Origin: Pterois miles
Lineage: Eukaryota > Chordata > Actinopteri > Perciformes > Scorpaenidae
NCBI GenBank assembly: GCA_947000775.1
Contig: CAMQGK010000110.1
Coordinates: 20,045,501 to 20,109,500, forward strand
DNA: 64,000 nucleotides
Direction: 5' to 3'
Part shown: positions 1 through 10,870 of the stretch, piece by piece
Position numbering within the stretch: the stretch's first letter is position 1
Layout of the letters: every line of letters begins with the position of its first letter
The notes under the pieces: model-generated
What the model was told of the DNA's origin: nothing
What the model saw: only the letters and a program-made list of their open reading frames with translations
The model's database searches: none
Program-made: the position numbers and the translations under genes

Positions 1-1311
1 TGCACCAACACAAAAAGAAAAGAACAGTCATAAAAGTCCAGTAGAGTTGAATGGCCGGCTGCGTGCGTGCCACGCGGTAGCTCGGCATCATCAGCTCATA
101 AACAACTCCATCATGTGTACAAACAAAATCGCACACAGCACAGAGAGCTAAATGTGTCTTACATGTGTGACATCTGGGACACTGTAGCTTGGACATTCAC
201 ATTTGATCACCTCAGCATATGTAACCTAATAACATTCGTTACAAAACTACAAAGTCCAGACTGGAAATAAGTATGTCTATATTTTATAAAGGTTGGATTT
301 ATTACAGGACATATAACAGATAAGATGATCTGGAAAAAAATTTTGCTTGTAATAACTGTTGACAGCCATGTAAACTGTATTATCTAAATTTAAAACATTT
401 TAATCGCTGTCTTTATTATGAAAATGCAAAGCACTTCATATAACTGGATAGTAACTCACAAATTCTTCTTAGATCTTAGGACCCAGTGCATGTTCACATT
501 TATTTTCTTGTTAAATAAATGAATAGCGTAGGTCTCAGTCGAGGTACCACCTTTGCCTCAAGTCTTTGACTCAAGTCAGTCATGCATGATGTAGTAAGAT
601 GCCATCAATCAGCATGACATCCAAAATGTGTGCTCATTAGATATTCTGCTAGGGTGACAGGCAGACACTGCAGATCGCTATGGTTTCATCTTTGTAATGT
701 AAAAGCAGCTAAAGAGATAATCATTATCTTGTCCAAGGAACAAGGGTGAAGATGTTGCAGTTAACAGCAGCCATATTAGATTGTGCAAACCTCAGAGAGC
801 GACTAACTAGTCATTTCACATAATGGTCACAGTGTTTCCACAAGAATTATTTTTTAACTGTGCCAGTAGTTTGTGTGCTTTTTTTGAGAGGTGTGTAATG
901 ACCGGCTAGTTAGCTGTGGGCTGCATTCAAAATATTCCCTAAATTCTGCAAATTATTTCTTGTTCCCTTATTATTATATATTATCAAATCTTCAATAAAT
1001 GTGCAAGGAACGCCACTCACTGTTTCTAGGCAACAACAACAGTTGCAGCTTTTATGTCATTGGTTGCACTTTGAAAGGAGGTCAAAGAGGTCAGAGTTGA
1101 AATAATTTGAATGCAGCACTCGTTTAGCACAGCACAGTTTTAAGTGTTGCCTCTCGCCAAGGGATGCACTTCTGCCTAGTCAGGCGGCATCGCGGCACCA
1201 TAGGTAAACAATGGCATAGCAAGCGCAAGAAGAAGAAGAAGAGAAGAAAATTTTTAATAAGAGCAATCTGAACATACATGGGCGGCTCAAGAAGTGAGCA
1301 ACAGGTTTACA

Positions 1312-1838
1312 TTAAATGGTCAGTGTGTAGGATTCAGCGGCATCTAGTGCTGTGGTTGCAGATTGCAACCAGCTGAGTACCTCTCCGTTCACGTCTCCCT
1401 TTTCAAGACTGCCGTAACGTGAGCCAACGAGTGTAAAACCACGATAACGCCGCTTGCCTCGCTCAAGGGCTATCCTTACCATGATAACACTACTTTAAGA
1501 GCAACAGAAGTCAGACGGCAGCAGGCGGTACCACTGTTTTGCACTCTGTGGCGCACATTACTGCAGTTCCACAAGTATGTCGGAGAACTACGGTGGCCTT
1601 CAGGTAACGTAAAAATGTGAACGTGTGTTTCTAGAGCCAGTGTTTGGTTTGTCCATCCTGGGTTGAAAACCTGGCAGAGCAACACTGGACTCTGGAAGAG
1701 GACCCGCTCCCTCTATAGTTATGAAGGGCTCATTCTAAGTTAATGAAAACACTTTCTTAGTTTCAGGTGATTATACACTAATGAAAACATACACTTCTGC
1801 TAATGTATCCTCTGAAACGCTACACATTGGCCCTTTAA
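1312..1838. mobile_element. TTAA-ended piggyBac-like MITE
   Basis: The element begins TTAAATGGTCAGTGTGTAGG and its right end reads CTACACATTGGCCCTTTAA, so the termini are inverted repeats flanked by or starting with TTAA, the target site of piggyBac-type elements. The 527-bp interior ('gagccagtgtttggtttgtc', 'gaagaggacccgctccctct', 'gggctcattctaa', 'caggtgattatacactaatg') has no coding capacity and is a very common percomorph repeat. It sits in mlf1 intron 2. Confidence 0.75.
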
Positions 1839-3348
1839 ACCACACTGTAACTGAGTTAATGTTAATTGATGATGAAGAATAATGCAATCTCGTGTACATG
1901 GATTGGTGTGATGGTGTATATTTGGAGTGAATGTAGTGGAAAACACTGTGACCACTTGTAGTCAATAAGTAATGGGCAGAGTCAGTTATAAAGTTGGAGC
2001 ATGCACTTTAAAGTATTTAAAAACTCTTATGAAAGTGTAGTTGAACATCAGATGGATTTACTGACCGTGCTGTCCATACTGCCAAAGGGAAACAATGACC
2101 GGCTCATGTCCTGAGGAGTCAAACAATACCAGCTTAGCAACACAGGTTGTGTTTGTATAGCATGTTACACACACATACACACACACTCAAATCTAGACTT
2201 TTTGTATGTTTGGTGAGGTTGTTGCCAGTAAGCTGTTAGGTTGTTTTACATCGTTCACTAAGCCCTTGACACGGCTGCACAGAGCTCTCTCCACGGCCTA
2301 AAGCATAACCCTCCAAGGCCATGAACCTTCTGGGATTGAGGAGGGAGCAGCCTGCAACCTTCAGTCAGACCCTGGCCTGTGTTCTCTGGGCCAAAACCGC
2401 AGGTGTTTATGACCCCAAGGCCCTGGATAAGCATCTCAACAGCCGCCGCTATGCGTGTGTGTGTATTTTCTGGGAGTGTGATACACAGGGGTATTGTGCA
2501 TAATCAGTGGGGTGTTGAATGACTTGTGTTCCATGTGTAATTGGGTCGCATTGCCAGAGATTAGCGTGGGTTTAACACTGAAAGTGAGCTTCATTCTAGG
2601 AAGGCTGGATGGACCAGTCAGGACAGGGATCTAACGGGGGTCAAAGAGTCCAAGGCTGCTCTCTCAGCTCTTTTCAAATGTCAAGCTGATGTAAAACGCT
2701 CCTGACCAGTATCTATGAAGCCTCACAGCCAATTTTATCCCAGAGTGGCATCTATGAACTAATAAATGCCAGTTACATATCTGCCAGCATTATATTTAGA
2801 CAGGGGTTGAGCAGAGGGTGCGAGATAAGGAACGTAGACCCGGTGGTCTTTAACACATTATTTTAGGCTGTCTGGACTACTGCAGATTGACATTCTCTTT
2901 TCCATCTCTCTCTCAATCTGATATTGAAGTGCCACTGTGAGGCAGGCTGCTCCTGGGGGAGCTATGAGTTACACCACCAGGGACGTGCTGTAGATATGAT
3001 TCATACTTAAAAGGAAAAGTGAGGGTTGTGCTGCAAATGCATAGCTTCAAGGGAGTGGTGCATCACCAGGGGAGTTAAGAGGTATTTTGTTAAATTTATG
3101 AAGTTAAATTAAGAAGACCACAGAGAAGATAAGGAGGCATTGAATCTGATTGTGGGACTGTGATGATTTTAAAGCTGCTTTGGATGAATAAGGGGTGTAG
3201 GAACAGCTTAATTTCACATTGCCACAGATTTAATTTTTGTGCCAGAGCAGGAAGAAAATCTGACTTACATGGAATAAATCTACAATAAATACAATATCAG
3301 ATCTACCAAGTCTTACCCCAGCTCTATCACCGTGAGTCACACTCAGCA

Positions 3349-3790
3349 TTAACCATAGACTGTGTATAAGAAGTGGACGTAGTCACCGTGACGTCACTCA
3401 TTGGTTTGTGGACTGCCATTTTGAGGCTGTTTTTTGGCTGTCGCCATCTTGGTCTTTTGCAACTAGAAGTGACACAAGAGACTGAGTATAGTATAACGAT
3501 GAATGAGACATTTTTAGGTGACCAAAAAGGTTATAATTAACTTTCCCTGCTTTATGGTCTGTTTGACTCTATATGAACCAAACTTTACTAAATGAACATC
3601 ATGCTGTATTGAAGAAGACTTTAAACTAGTGATTGAGACCATAAACTCGTGTTTACAGTGTTTACTGAGGTAATAAATCAAGTGAGAAGTAGGCTCATTT
3701 TCTCATAGACTTCTGTACAATCATACATCTTTTTGCAGCCAGAGGAGTCGCCCCCCGCTGGCTTACTCACTGATATAGAATCAAAGAAAG
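3349..3790 (+). repeat. CTCF-motif dispersed repeat copy
   Basis: 'agactgtgtataagaagtgg' to 'gaggagtcgccccccgctgg' matches the copy at 28901. It contains a perfect CRE TGACGTCA (3389-3396), ATTGG (3400-3404, inverted CCAAT), YY1-like CGCCATCTT (3442-3450) and a degraded CTCF-like site (3748-3761, reversed). The left boundary lies at TTAA 3349-3352, which may be chance. Confidence 0.7.
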
Positions 3791-3839
3791 TACATCTGAC
3801 TTATGATAATTGATTGTCATTCTGCAGCGCATTTATAAA

Positions 3840-4090
3840 CTAGAAGAGCACTCATAGAGTGCAGACCTCCACCTAGGCCACACTCTGTCTTGCAATGTTA
3901 ATGAAAGTGCAAAATAATTTGTGTATATGCCCCATGATTCGGATGCACTCCAAACATTTACCGGGTTATTCCTTGGCCCATACTACACCCTTCCACCAAG
4001 TTTCATGAAAATTGAGCCAGTGGTTTTCCATAATCCTGCTGACAAACAAACAAATTGAAAACATAACCTCCATGGTGGAGGTAACAAGTG
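3840..4090 (+). repeat. Dispersed LINE/SINE-like fragment
   Basis: 'accaagtttcatgaaaattg', 'agccagtggttttccataat', 'cctgctgacaaacaaacaaa', 'aacataacctccatggtgga' are the recognisable order of a common repeat 3' region in fish genomes. The family is not assigned. Confidence 0.6.
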
Positions 4091-4845
4091 CCCTGATGAA
4101 TGAGTGCTTTGAAAGGTGATATGAAACAGGTAGTGGATCTTGGCAAGAAACAGGGAAATATGAGAACTCATAGCAGCCTTGGAAGGTAAAACGGGAATTA
4201 ATTCTCCATTGGGAATCTGATGCTTAGTGAGTTAATACAAGAAGTTCAAGCCTTCCAGCAGTATGCGACCAATGTGTGTATGTGTATTTGCATGCCAGCG
4301 TGTCTGTGCTGGTTTACATGCTGTGACTGTGTGTAATTGTGCTTGTGTTTTAATACTGCATGTGTGTGTTTATGTATGTATTTTTGTGTGCACATTTGTG
4401 CCTGTGATATCGGAGAGCAGAATGAGCGCGAGCTGTCTGTCATCTAGCTGCTAATGCACCAGCACTGCCAAGGCACGTTCTGCCAAACAGATGGACCAAA
4501 AGAGCAACAATGAGAAAACAGAGTGTCCATGACATCCGCACACATGATGCCTTTCCAAAGCCAACAACAGAGCAGCAGAGCTTCAGCCCTCTGACCAGTG
4601 CTGGGCACCACAAGACTGCTCCTCATCTTCACATTAATGAGTGCGTGTGTGGGAGTTGAGAGAGCAGAGTTGTGTGACGTAAACTGTGGATCCTTATGGT
4701 AATTCAGTTAACTTAATTCCATGAATTTTACCAGACAGTTTATTGTTCGTGACAAACAAAGCAGCCTAGGGATTGGGAGGCTATGGAAATATTCATAGAT
4801 CTCACATCTGCATCTCCTATCCAAATGTCTGTGTATGAATCAATT

Positions 4846-4862
4846 AAAAAAAAAAAAAAAAA
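4846..4862. repeat. Poly-A tract
   Basis: 17 consecutive A in mlf1 intron 2. Confidence 0.9.
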
Positions 4863-5497
4863 GATCCTTTCACATGGCCCTAATAAATATCACAGAGACC
4901 TCACGAATGATTATTTTGCTAATTGCAGTTGCTGGAACTTGTGATCCAGCTCAGCAGGACCCGAACACCTCATAATAGCCCATTCTTCCTCAACAAACTC
5001 TGCCAATAGACTGTGATACTGTATTTTCATACTCATAAGTAAACAATAGCTTGTAAACCACTGACGGACAAGTCAAACAACATTTGAGACATAAAAACAG
5101 TATACCATTCCTAATATTAGATTAAATCATTTGTTTGGACTGACACTTTGCAGTGTAGCTCCATTTCACCCACTGTCACTGATGACATTAGTCAAGTACT
5201 CAGAGCTCCTCCTCAGCTGGCATTAGCTAGTTAATGCCATGATGCTAATAAAGAAAAAACAGGCTGCTGGCTATTGAGGCCATGCAGGCTTCTGATGAAA
5301 GTCATTATGAAGGATAAATATACAGGCTCTCATGACATAGTGGGATTAAAGCAGGTGACAGGGACTAGCAGGGATATATAAGTAGTACAGTGGCTGATTT
5401 GAGAAAGGTGAACGGGTGCAAAATATGACAGACCAGAACTATCCCCTGCCTGCCCTTTTATTACAAACCGCAAACAGTTTTTGAAAATGTTTATTAT

Positions 5498-5582
5498 TAC
5501 AGATACTGAATCAAAATAGTTGCAGATTAATTTAATAGCTGACAACTTATCGATGAATCGATTAATTGTTTCAGCTCTAATA
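5498..5582 (-). repeat. End fragment of short hAT-like MITE
   Basis: The reverse strand reads 'gagctgaaacaattaatcg' and 'tgcaactattttgat', the left end of the MITE family seen at 40165-40640. Confidence 0.5.
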
Positions 5583-6224
5583 GAAGTGTATGAAATCAAA
5601 GATTTATGGCTAAGCAGTAATATTTGAAGTTAAACTACACCGGGCCAACTAGAACAATATCAAAATAAACTGTTATTTCCAGCAGCAGCTCATGTCAGCA
5701 GAGTAAAGCACACTTCTCCTGGGACCTATTGGTTTGAGTGTTAAAGAAGTCTGTAAGCGTATTTGCAAGAAAGCAGTGTGTCAGTGGAACAATGCACTAT
5801 AAATAGGGCTCCTCAGGGCTAGATATAACTGTCCAGAGAGGCCAAGGGGGTTGCCCTTCTACTAAACCAGAGATTCACATGGCCCCATACCTCAGTGAGT
5901 GGTGCTCCAGTTACACTGCCAGTGGCCAGCTTCCACTATAACCTCAGTAAACTTAGCGTTTCCTCCAGACACTTATCTTCTGCTATGAGCAGTGGACAGG
6001 GAGGGTCATAAGGCCTAATTGTATGAGCGAACTGCTGAAGCAGAGACTTCATTCTTGGTTCCACATCGACCAAAATGATATGTATGTAGGTTAGTCAGTC
6101 ATGTGCCTGTACACACATGTGGATACTGGAATACACTACTATTCCCTATCACTCAAGTCCACAGGTAGACAAACCACCCCAAATTGTAAGAGGAGTGCTT
6201 CTTGAAATGCTGAAATGTTCTCAC

Positions 6225-6387
6225 CCTGTGGTCACCCCTCAGTGCCAGGGATGAGCTTGGATGTTCTGCCATGTCACGACCACGGTTTCTCCCATCCATT
6301 ATACTGGGCATTATGGGCCCGCCGTATGGCTCAGAGAAGCTGCGCATCATCTGCCGCATATGTTCCCTGTGAGCCCGGAACGGATCC
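6225..6387 (-). CDS. mlf1: mlf1 coding exon 2 (myeloid leukemia factor 1)
   Basis: Minus-strand exon of 163 nt. It follows the acceptor TTCCTCTGCCACAG and ends at AGG|GTGAGA. It completes the split serine codon (TC|G) from exon 1 and adds 54 codons, ending in phase 0. The peptide runs DPFRAHREHMRQMMRSFSEP, then YGGPIMPSIMDGRNRGRD and a Ser/Leu-rich end. The RSFSEP motif falls at residues 31-36 counted from the exon 1 methionine, the position of the known MLF1 14-3-3 binding site (phospho-Ser34). MLF1 is a small nucleo-cytoplasmic adaptor that binds 14-3-3 and COP9-signalosome partners and affects cell-cycle exit and haematopoietic differentiation. The paralogue MLF2 lacks RSFSEP, which together with the rsrc1 neighbour favours mlf1. 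The plus-strand open frame over this exon is a shadow. Confidence 0.93.
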
Positions 6388-7330
6388 CTGTGGCAGAGGA
6401 AGTAAAGACAAAGTGAATCTCAACATCCATCCAAGGACTACAAACCATGATAAATGTTACTGGAGAGGAAAAGACATTGTCTCTACACCAGACACTGCAT
6501 GCCCTCTATCTAACTTTTATATTATAATTATATTATATATTTTCAGCCACCCTGACACTAGTCAGCAATGGCCATGATAACTATATATATATAAATTCCG
6601 TAACTAGGTTATGAATAAAAAATGATGCTCTACCACTTTATAAAGGCATCTATATTTACCTTTTAAGCTCAATTTTAAACATATGAACTTCCATCAGAAC
6701 CAATGTCTGTCAGTCCAGCAGCTGTTGCTAGCTAATTAAGTTATTAATAAATAAATTAAATAATTGTAAATAATGCAATGCAAGCTGACGTTAACAAGTT
6801 ATGGATGTGTTGTAACTCACCTACGTTCATATTAGCTCAGAGTAGTGGCAGTAAAAGAAAACTATTCGCAAGCAGCAAGCGGTTCACCTGCGCAGGACGC
6901 CATGTTTTATTGTTTTTTATGTTACAAATCCAGGGAGACAACGTTAATTTAGCAAGTGATAGAAAGAGGCATTTAACGTTAGAGTTACGCTAGCTAGGCC
7001 CAATCTGTCAACATTTCAAGCAAATAAAAATAATTAAAAGTGTAATTAGAGACATGTTACTGTATATCTTCGGCAGTAAGTCACTCTTTTATTTGACGTT
7101 AGCTTAAAAACAGCTACCTTTCAGCATATAGAAACTACTGTTACCTTGTGAGTTTGTCTGTGTATGCACAGTCTACACAGTTTAACTCTATCTTGGCTGG
7201 GCTAGAACACTTTAATGCTATTACTCCTCGTAATAAACTGCTTCTGAGTTTAGTTTAATTGGAGCATTGTGACAATAACCCACAGAACATTTCAACAATA
7301 ACAGTTATGACAGACAGTTTAGCTACTCAC
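6388..7330 (-). other. mlf1: mlf1 intron 1
   Basis: This intron of 943 bp has a GTGAGT donor at its right end (7330-7325) and a CCACAG acceptor at 6388-6393. It is AT-rich, with short TA and A/T runs near 6575-6620 and 6740-6775. I see no exon or repeat of known type inside. Confidence 0.85.
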
Positions 7331-7377
7331 GAGAAGAACGGGTCCTCATCAAACTCCCCGCGATTACTGTTGAACAT
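7331..7377 (-). CDS. mlf1: mlf1 coding exon 1 (start of myeloid leukemia factor 1)
   Basis: Minus-strand initial coding exon of 47 nt: ATG at 7377-7375, 15 codons (MFNSNRGEFDEDPFF) plus TC, then donor GTGAGT. It joins exon 2 in frame to give EDPFFS-DPF. The MLF family typically begins MF followed by an acidic EDPFF-type stretch, so both start and frame agree. Together the two exons encode the first 70 residues; vertebrate MLF1 is roughly 270 residues, so about three quarters of the protein lies left of the window. Promoter-like GC-rich DNA lies immediately upstream (right). I cannot see whether an untranslated first exon exists further upstream. Confidence 0.9.
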
Positions 7378-7640
7378 TTCCAAGGATTTTGAGGCTATAA
7401 ACAAACAACTGGGATGAAGATTTGTTTTTTCCCCCCAACCAAAAAATTAATCCGCTCCGCCACAGGTGCCCCGGCAGCAGCGCTCAGCCTCGGTAACGTT
7501 ACTATGAGGAGGAGGCGGCATGAAATATGATTTACACCAAACTCACTGTGACACCGGCCACGTGACGCGAACCGGGCCCTCTGATTGGCTGGTTATTCGG
7601 AGCTTTTGAACAGGTTCTATCCGCGCGCTGTCTGTTGTGG
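7378..7640 (-). promoter_or_regulatory. mlf1: mlf1 5' UTR and CpG-rich promoter
   Basis: A small CpG-rich patch (about 7440-7630) sits in otherwise AT-rich surroundings, directly upstream of the mlf1 ATG. It contains the E-box CACGTGAC at 7559-7566 (USF/MYC/TFE-type) and ATTGG at 7584-7588, which reads CCAAT on the transcribed strand, about 210 bp before the ATG. There are GC-rich runs near 7445-7490 and 7615-7630. No TATA box is evident. This is typical of a broadly expressed TATA-less vertebrate promoter. The exact transcription start is inference. Confidence 0.6.
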
Positions 7641-8476
7641 GTGGCTGCCATGGCAACGGCACTCCAGACATTTCTTACATAGAAAAAACACATTTTCATA
7701 TCTTGCTGCATAGATGTCACCACAGCATTACACGTGTGCTGTGTAAGCTCTATGCAGCCAGTTATACCAATATCATATTACACAAATATCAGTGTTTTTT
7801 AAGGTGACGGAGAAATCACACAAAGCAGTGCTCTAAAATTACTGGACTTTTTTGTTTCTAAAGTGATTCTTGTACACACATTTCACTCACTCAGCAAACC
7901 TTAATTTGTGTGCTTGCCTTAGCAAACCATTTTATACATTCTCATTTCTTTTTTTTTCATTACAACACTGACTATTTTGAGGGTACAGGATTGCCACACC
8001 GTGTCCCAGACTCAGTATAGATTTACCATCTGGCTGTTCCACAAATAGGCCTCAGTGTGGACACTACACTGCCTTGAATCCCCGCATGAACAGGGACACA
8101 ACATTGAATATACATACATTTTTGAATAATCTATATATTTAAGATAAGATAAGATAACATAAGATGAACCTTTATTAATCCCCGGAGGGAAATTCGGGTA
8201 ATAATTTAATTAATTATTTATTTAAGAGGAGAGTAAAATTTTAGGGTAGGTGACGAGATGTTTACTACAGACTATCAATCTTGATGTGGACCAAAAAGAT
8301 AAGGTGACCGAAGGGTGACACAAGGCTGTAGTATGTAATCTGTAGATACGGCTGCTATCTTACTTTTAAAACTCAAAGTGTTACACCTTTTTGGTGAAGA
8401 GAGAGATGCTGGGTTTATCTCCAAAATTCATCCACAAAAGCACAAGACAGTTTTCACTCAAAAAAAAACATCTATC
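7641..8476. other. rsrc1-mlf1 intergenic spacer
   Basis: Spacer between the mlf1 promoter and the likely rsrc1 poly(A) site. It holds a LINE-like 3' tail near 8145-8210 and otherwise unremarkable AT-rich DNA. No gene is seen. Confidence 0.6.
8145..8210 (-). repeat. LINE-like 3' end with (TTATC)n tail
   Basis: Read on the minus strand, the sequence gives AATTTCCCTCCGGGGATTAA followed by TAAAGG and then repeated TTATC/TTATG units. A 'gggattaataaag' segment followed by a short tandem tail is a common 3' end of teleost non-LTR retrotransposons. Only the tail is present, so the copy is strongly 5' truncated. Family assignment is from memory. Confidence 0.5.
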
Positions 8477-8782
8477 TTTAATTACCCAGTTGATTACAAA
8501 GACAAAATATATCAAAAGCTACATCTAAATGGTAAAACCCATTACCTTATCTGACTGTAAGATCCTTCCTTCATCAAAAATACATGAAGTCAAATTAAGA
8601 ACAACAGATTGCTTAATTGAATTAATCAACATTAATGAATAATAAGCATATCAGGAACAATACCTGTTAATTTGCCCAAGTTTTCACAAATTTTTACAAT
8701 AAGAAAGAGAAATTAATGGAAGGTTAAAGTCAGAAACAAGCTAAAACTGTCCTGGGGAACAGGAGAGATCTTCTGGCGTCCA
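8477..8782 (-). other. rsrc1: rsrc1 probable 3' UTR with ATTAAA poly(A) signal
   Basis: The stop codon TGA is at 8785-8783. The first plausible polyadenylation signal downstream on the minus strand is ATTAAA at 8482-8477, about 300 nt past the stop. It is followed by T-rich then GT-containing sequence. This would give a 3' UTR of roughly 0.3 kb. The AATAAA nearer 8171 lies in the LINE-like tail. The exact cleavage site is inference. Confidence 0.4.
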
Positions 8783-8875
8783 TCAGGTCACAGGACTTCC
8801 CATGAGCCTCTCCTGCCGTAGCGAGATCAGTCTGTTGTGCCACAGCTCCTCGGCCCTCTCCTTGTCCATGAACAA
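8783..8875 (-). CDS. rsrc1: rsrc1 terminal coding exon
   Basis: Minus-strand terminal exon of 93 nt after a strong acceptor (pyrimidine-rich, ending GCCCTGCAG). It encodes 30 residues, LFMDKERAEELWHNRLISLR then QERLMGSPVT, and TGA. The C-terminus 'RLIALRQERLMGSPV' is characteristic of RSRC1 (SRrp53), an SR-related nuclear speckle protein that acts in constitutive and alternative pre-mRNA splicing, including 3' splice-site choice. Known family layout is an N-terminal Arg/Ser-rich domain, then a charged coiled coil, then this conserved C-terminal segment. The exon joins the 12131-12238 exon in phase 0 to give SDTLAHAN-LFMDKE, matching the family's SLAHPNLF-type junction. The reading to the left stops cleanly, with no extension past the usual end. 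Confidence 0.95.
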   Translation of the reverse strand: MFMDKERAEELWHNRLISLRQERLMGSPVT

Positions 8876-9129
8876 CTGCAGGGCAGCATAGAGCAGACAT
8901 GTTAGGAAGCAGACAGACAAAGGTACAGATAGGGACAGAACCAGTGTCACTCTATTGTGTAAACAGTGCATTTAGACAAACCACAAAATCAGCTATGGAC
9001 CAAGAATATCATAATTATTTCATTCTAAATGATAAGGCAGGACATGAAAGTGGGAGAAAATAGTCCACTGAGCACAAAATAAAAACTGCATTTCTGGTGT
9101 GTGAAGGTATAAAATCTAAATCTTAGACA

Positions 9130-9340
9130 TGAGTGAACTAATCGTTTGGTCTTAAAAACATCAGAAAACTGTGAAAAATGGACCCACAGCTATTCAATTT
9201 ACTGTGATGCAAGACAAAGAAAAGCAGCCAATTCTCATATTTGAGAACCTGAAACCATAAAAAGTTTGGCATTTTTGCTTGCTAAGTGACTCAAATGACC
9301 TATCAATTATTGAAATAGTTTCCACTTCATTCTTACAATG
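9130..9340 (-). repeat. Short hAT-like MITE copy (reversed)
   Basis: On the minus strand this shows the family pattern seen at 40316-40638: an AGTTGT/GATTAAT-type start, a run mentioning 'atatttgag...gaacc', and a 'ttttctgat' block before the AT-rich end. It is diverged. It belongs to a group of short non-autonomous elements whose ends read 'gctg(a/c)aacgatta', common in teleost genomes. Confidence 0.45.
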
Positions 9341-9839
9341 GTTTTAACTAGCTGGCATGTGTAAGCAAATGTGTGTTTTTAAATTCCACTGACTGTCTAT
9401 ATAAAGGTACACAGAAACTAAATAAAGGTAAACACAATATACCACCATGCCTAGATCTAATGTACTTTCACATATTTAAACGTCATCACATATTGTATAT
9501 ACATGTACAAACATGAAATTTGACCTATGCATTTAACCCATCCTAAGCATTTAGGAGCAACGAGCTGCTGTAAAGCACCCAGGGAGCACCTTGGGGTTTA
9601 GAGTCTTGTTTAATGACACTTTGACATGCAGACAGTAGGAACCGGGGATTGGTGGTTGTGGTTAAAGGACGACCACTCAATCCACTGAGCACAGCACCCG
9701 AATGAGCTCAGTACCATGAGCATGCTTGTTTTTCCCCAGTTTATCTACATATCTAAAAATAGACACTTTCATTTGTTGTGCAGATCAAAAAGTACTTTGA
9801 GGCAAACTGGTCAAACAGTATAGCGCTCTATAAAAAAGT

Positions 9840-10870
9840 GACATGACCAACACCGGTGGATCACAGTGAAGACAGTCATCAACAAGTGGAGAAAAGATAG
9901 CACAACAGTGACAAAGTACCAACATTAAAGGAGCTGCAGGAATTTGTGGCAAGTACTGGTTATGTACTACATGTGATAACAATCTCCCATATTCTTCATA
10001 TGTCTGGATGTGGTGTAGGGTGGCAAGACGGAAGCCTTTTCTTACCAAGAAAAACATCCAAGCTTGGCTAAATTTTGCAAAAACATACATCAAGTCTCCC
10101 AAAAGCATGTGGGAAAATGTGTTGAACTGGCCATAATTTCAAAAGGTATGTTTGGTGCAAAAACAATACGGCTCATCACCAAAAGAACAGCATACCCACG
10201 GTGAAGCATGGTGGTGGCAGCATCATGCTTTGGGGCTGTTTTTCTTCAGCTGGAACTGGAGCTTTAGCCAAGGTGGAGGGAATTATGAACACTGCTAAAT
10301 ACTAGTCAATTTTGGCACGAAACCTTCAGGCGTCTAGCCGAAGATGAAGAGGAATTTCACCTTTCAACACAACAACGACCCAAAGCATACAAACCAACAG
10401 AGAATGGCTTCACTAGAAGAAGATTAAAGTTTAGGAACGGCCTAGTCAGAGCCCAGACCCGAATCCTACTGAAAATCTGTGGGGTGACCTGAAGAGGGCT
10501 GTACACAGGAGATGCCCTCACAATCTGACAGATTTGGAGCACTTTTACAAGGAAGAATGGGCAAATATTGCCAAGTCAAGATGCACCATGCTGATAGACT
10601 CCTACCCAAAAAGACTGTAATAGAATCAAAAGATGCTTCAACAAAGAGAGGGTGTGCATATTTATGCAACCAGGTTATTGTAAGTTTTTTATTTATTTTT
10701 TTTCCCCAAAAGTTTGTTTTTTCAGTTTGTTTTTCAATTGAATTGTACAGGTTATTACACATTACAGGTTTAAAAAGTTCTGAAATTATTTATCATGGTC
10801 TCATTTTTTTTTTACATCACAAAAACCTGGCATTTTAACAGGGGTGTGTACACTTTTTCTATCCACTGTA
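9840..10870 (+). mobile_element. Decayed Tc1/mariner-like transposon copy
   Basis: Plus-strand translation in pieces recovers a Tc1-type DD34E transposase: AWLNFAKTYIKSPKSMWENV near 10060-10125, KHGGGSIMLWGCFSSAGTGA near 10205-10265, SQSPDPNPTENLWGDLKRAV near 10446-10505 and EEWANIAKSRCTMLIDSYPK near 10552-10612. The frames are broken by stops and shifts, and a deletion follows the WENVL segment where the second catalytic Asp region would begin. The NPxENLW segment retains the catalytic Glu. The right end, GGGGTGTGTACACTTTTTCT (about 10840-10859) followed by 'atccactgta', is the terminal inverted repeat type of this family. I do not see the matching left terminus, so the copy is 5' truncated and dead. 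It lies in the rsrc1 intron on the opposite strand to the gene. Confidence 0.85.

Larger units (their letters stand above)
1..6224 (-). other. mlf1: mlf1 intron 2 (partial), no further exon recognised
   Basis: This is the stretch downstream of mlf1 coding exon 2. I looked on the minus strand for the next mlf1 exon, which in the family carries the SSxVMTYS-type motif, and did not find it. The intron therefore runs off the left edge and is longer than 6.2 kb. It holds a TTAA-ended MITE (1312-1838), a repeat with CTCF-, CRE- and YY1-like motifs (about 3349-3790), a LINE/SINE-like fragment (about 3840-4090), a poly-A run (4846-4862) and a short hAT-like MITE end (about 5498-5582). The rest is AT-rich unique sequence with nothing I can name. 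The 60-90 residue open frames here have no family resemblance. Confidence 0.6.

Noticed and set aside
2321..2503. Moderately codon-like plus-strand frame of 60 residues
   Set aside because: No recognised domain and no flanking splice pattern I trust. It does not match MLF1 exon 3 on either strand.
4444..4632. Possible mlf1 exon 3 on the minus strand
   Set aside because: The translation lacks the MLF family motifs and would not splice in phase with exon 2.
6215..6577. 120-codon plus-strand open frame
   Set aside because: Antisense shadow of mlf1 exon 2.
10512..10838. 108-codon plus-strand open frame
   Set aside because: Starts out of frame in the Tc1 transposase relic and continues into its AT-rich 3' end. 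Not a gene.
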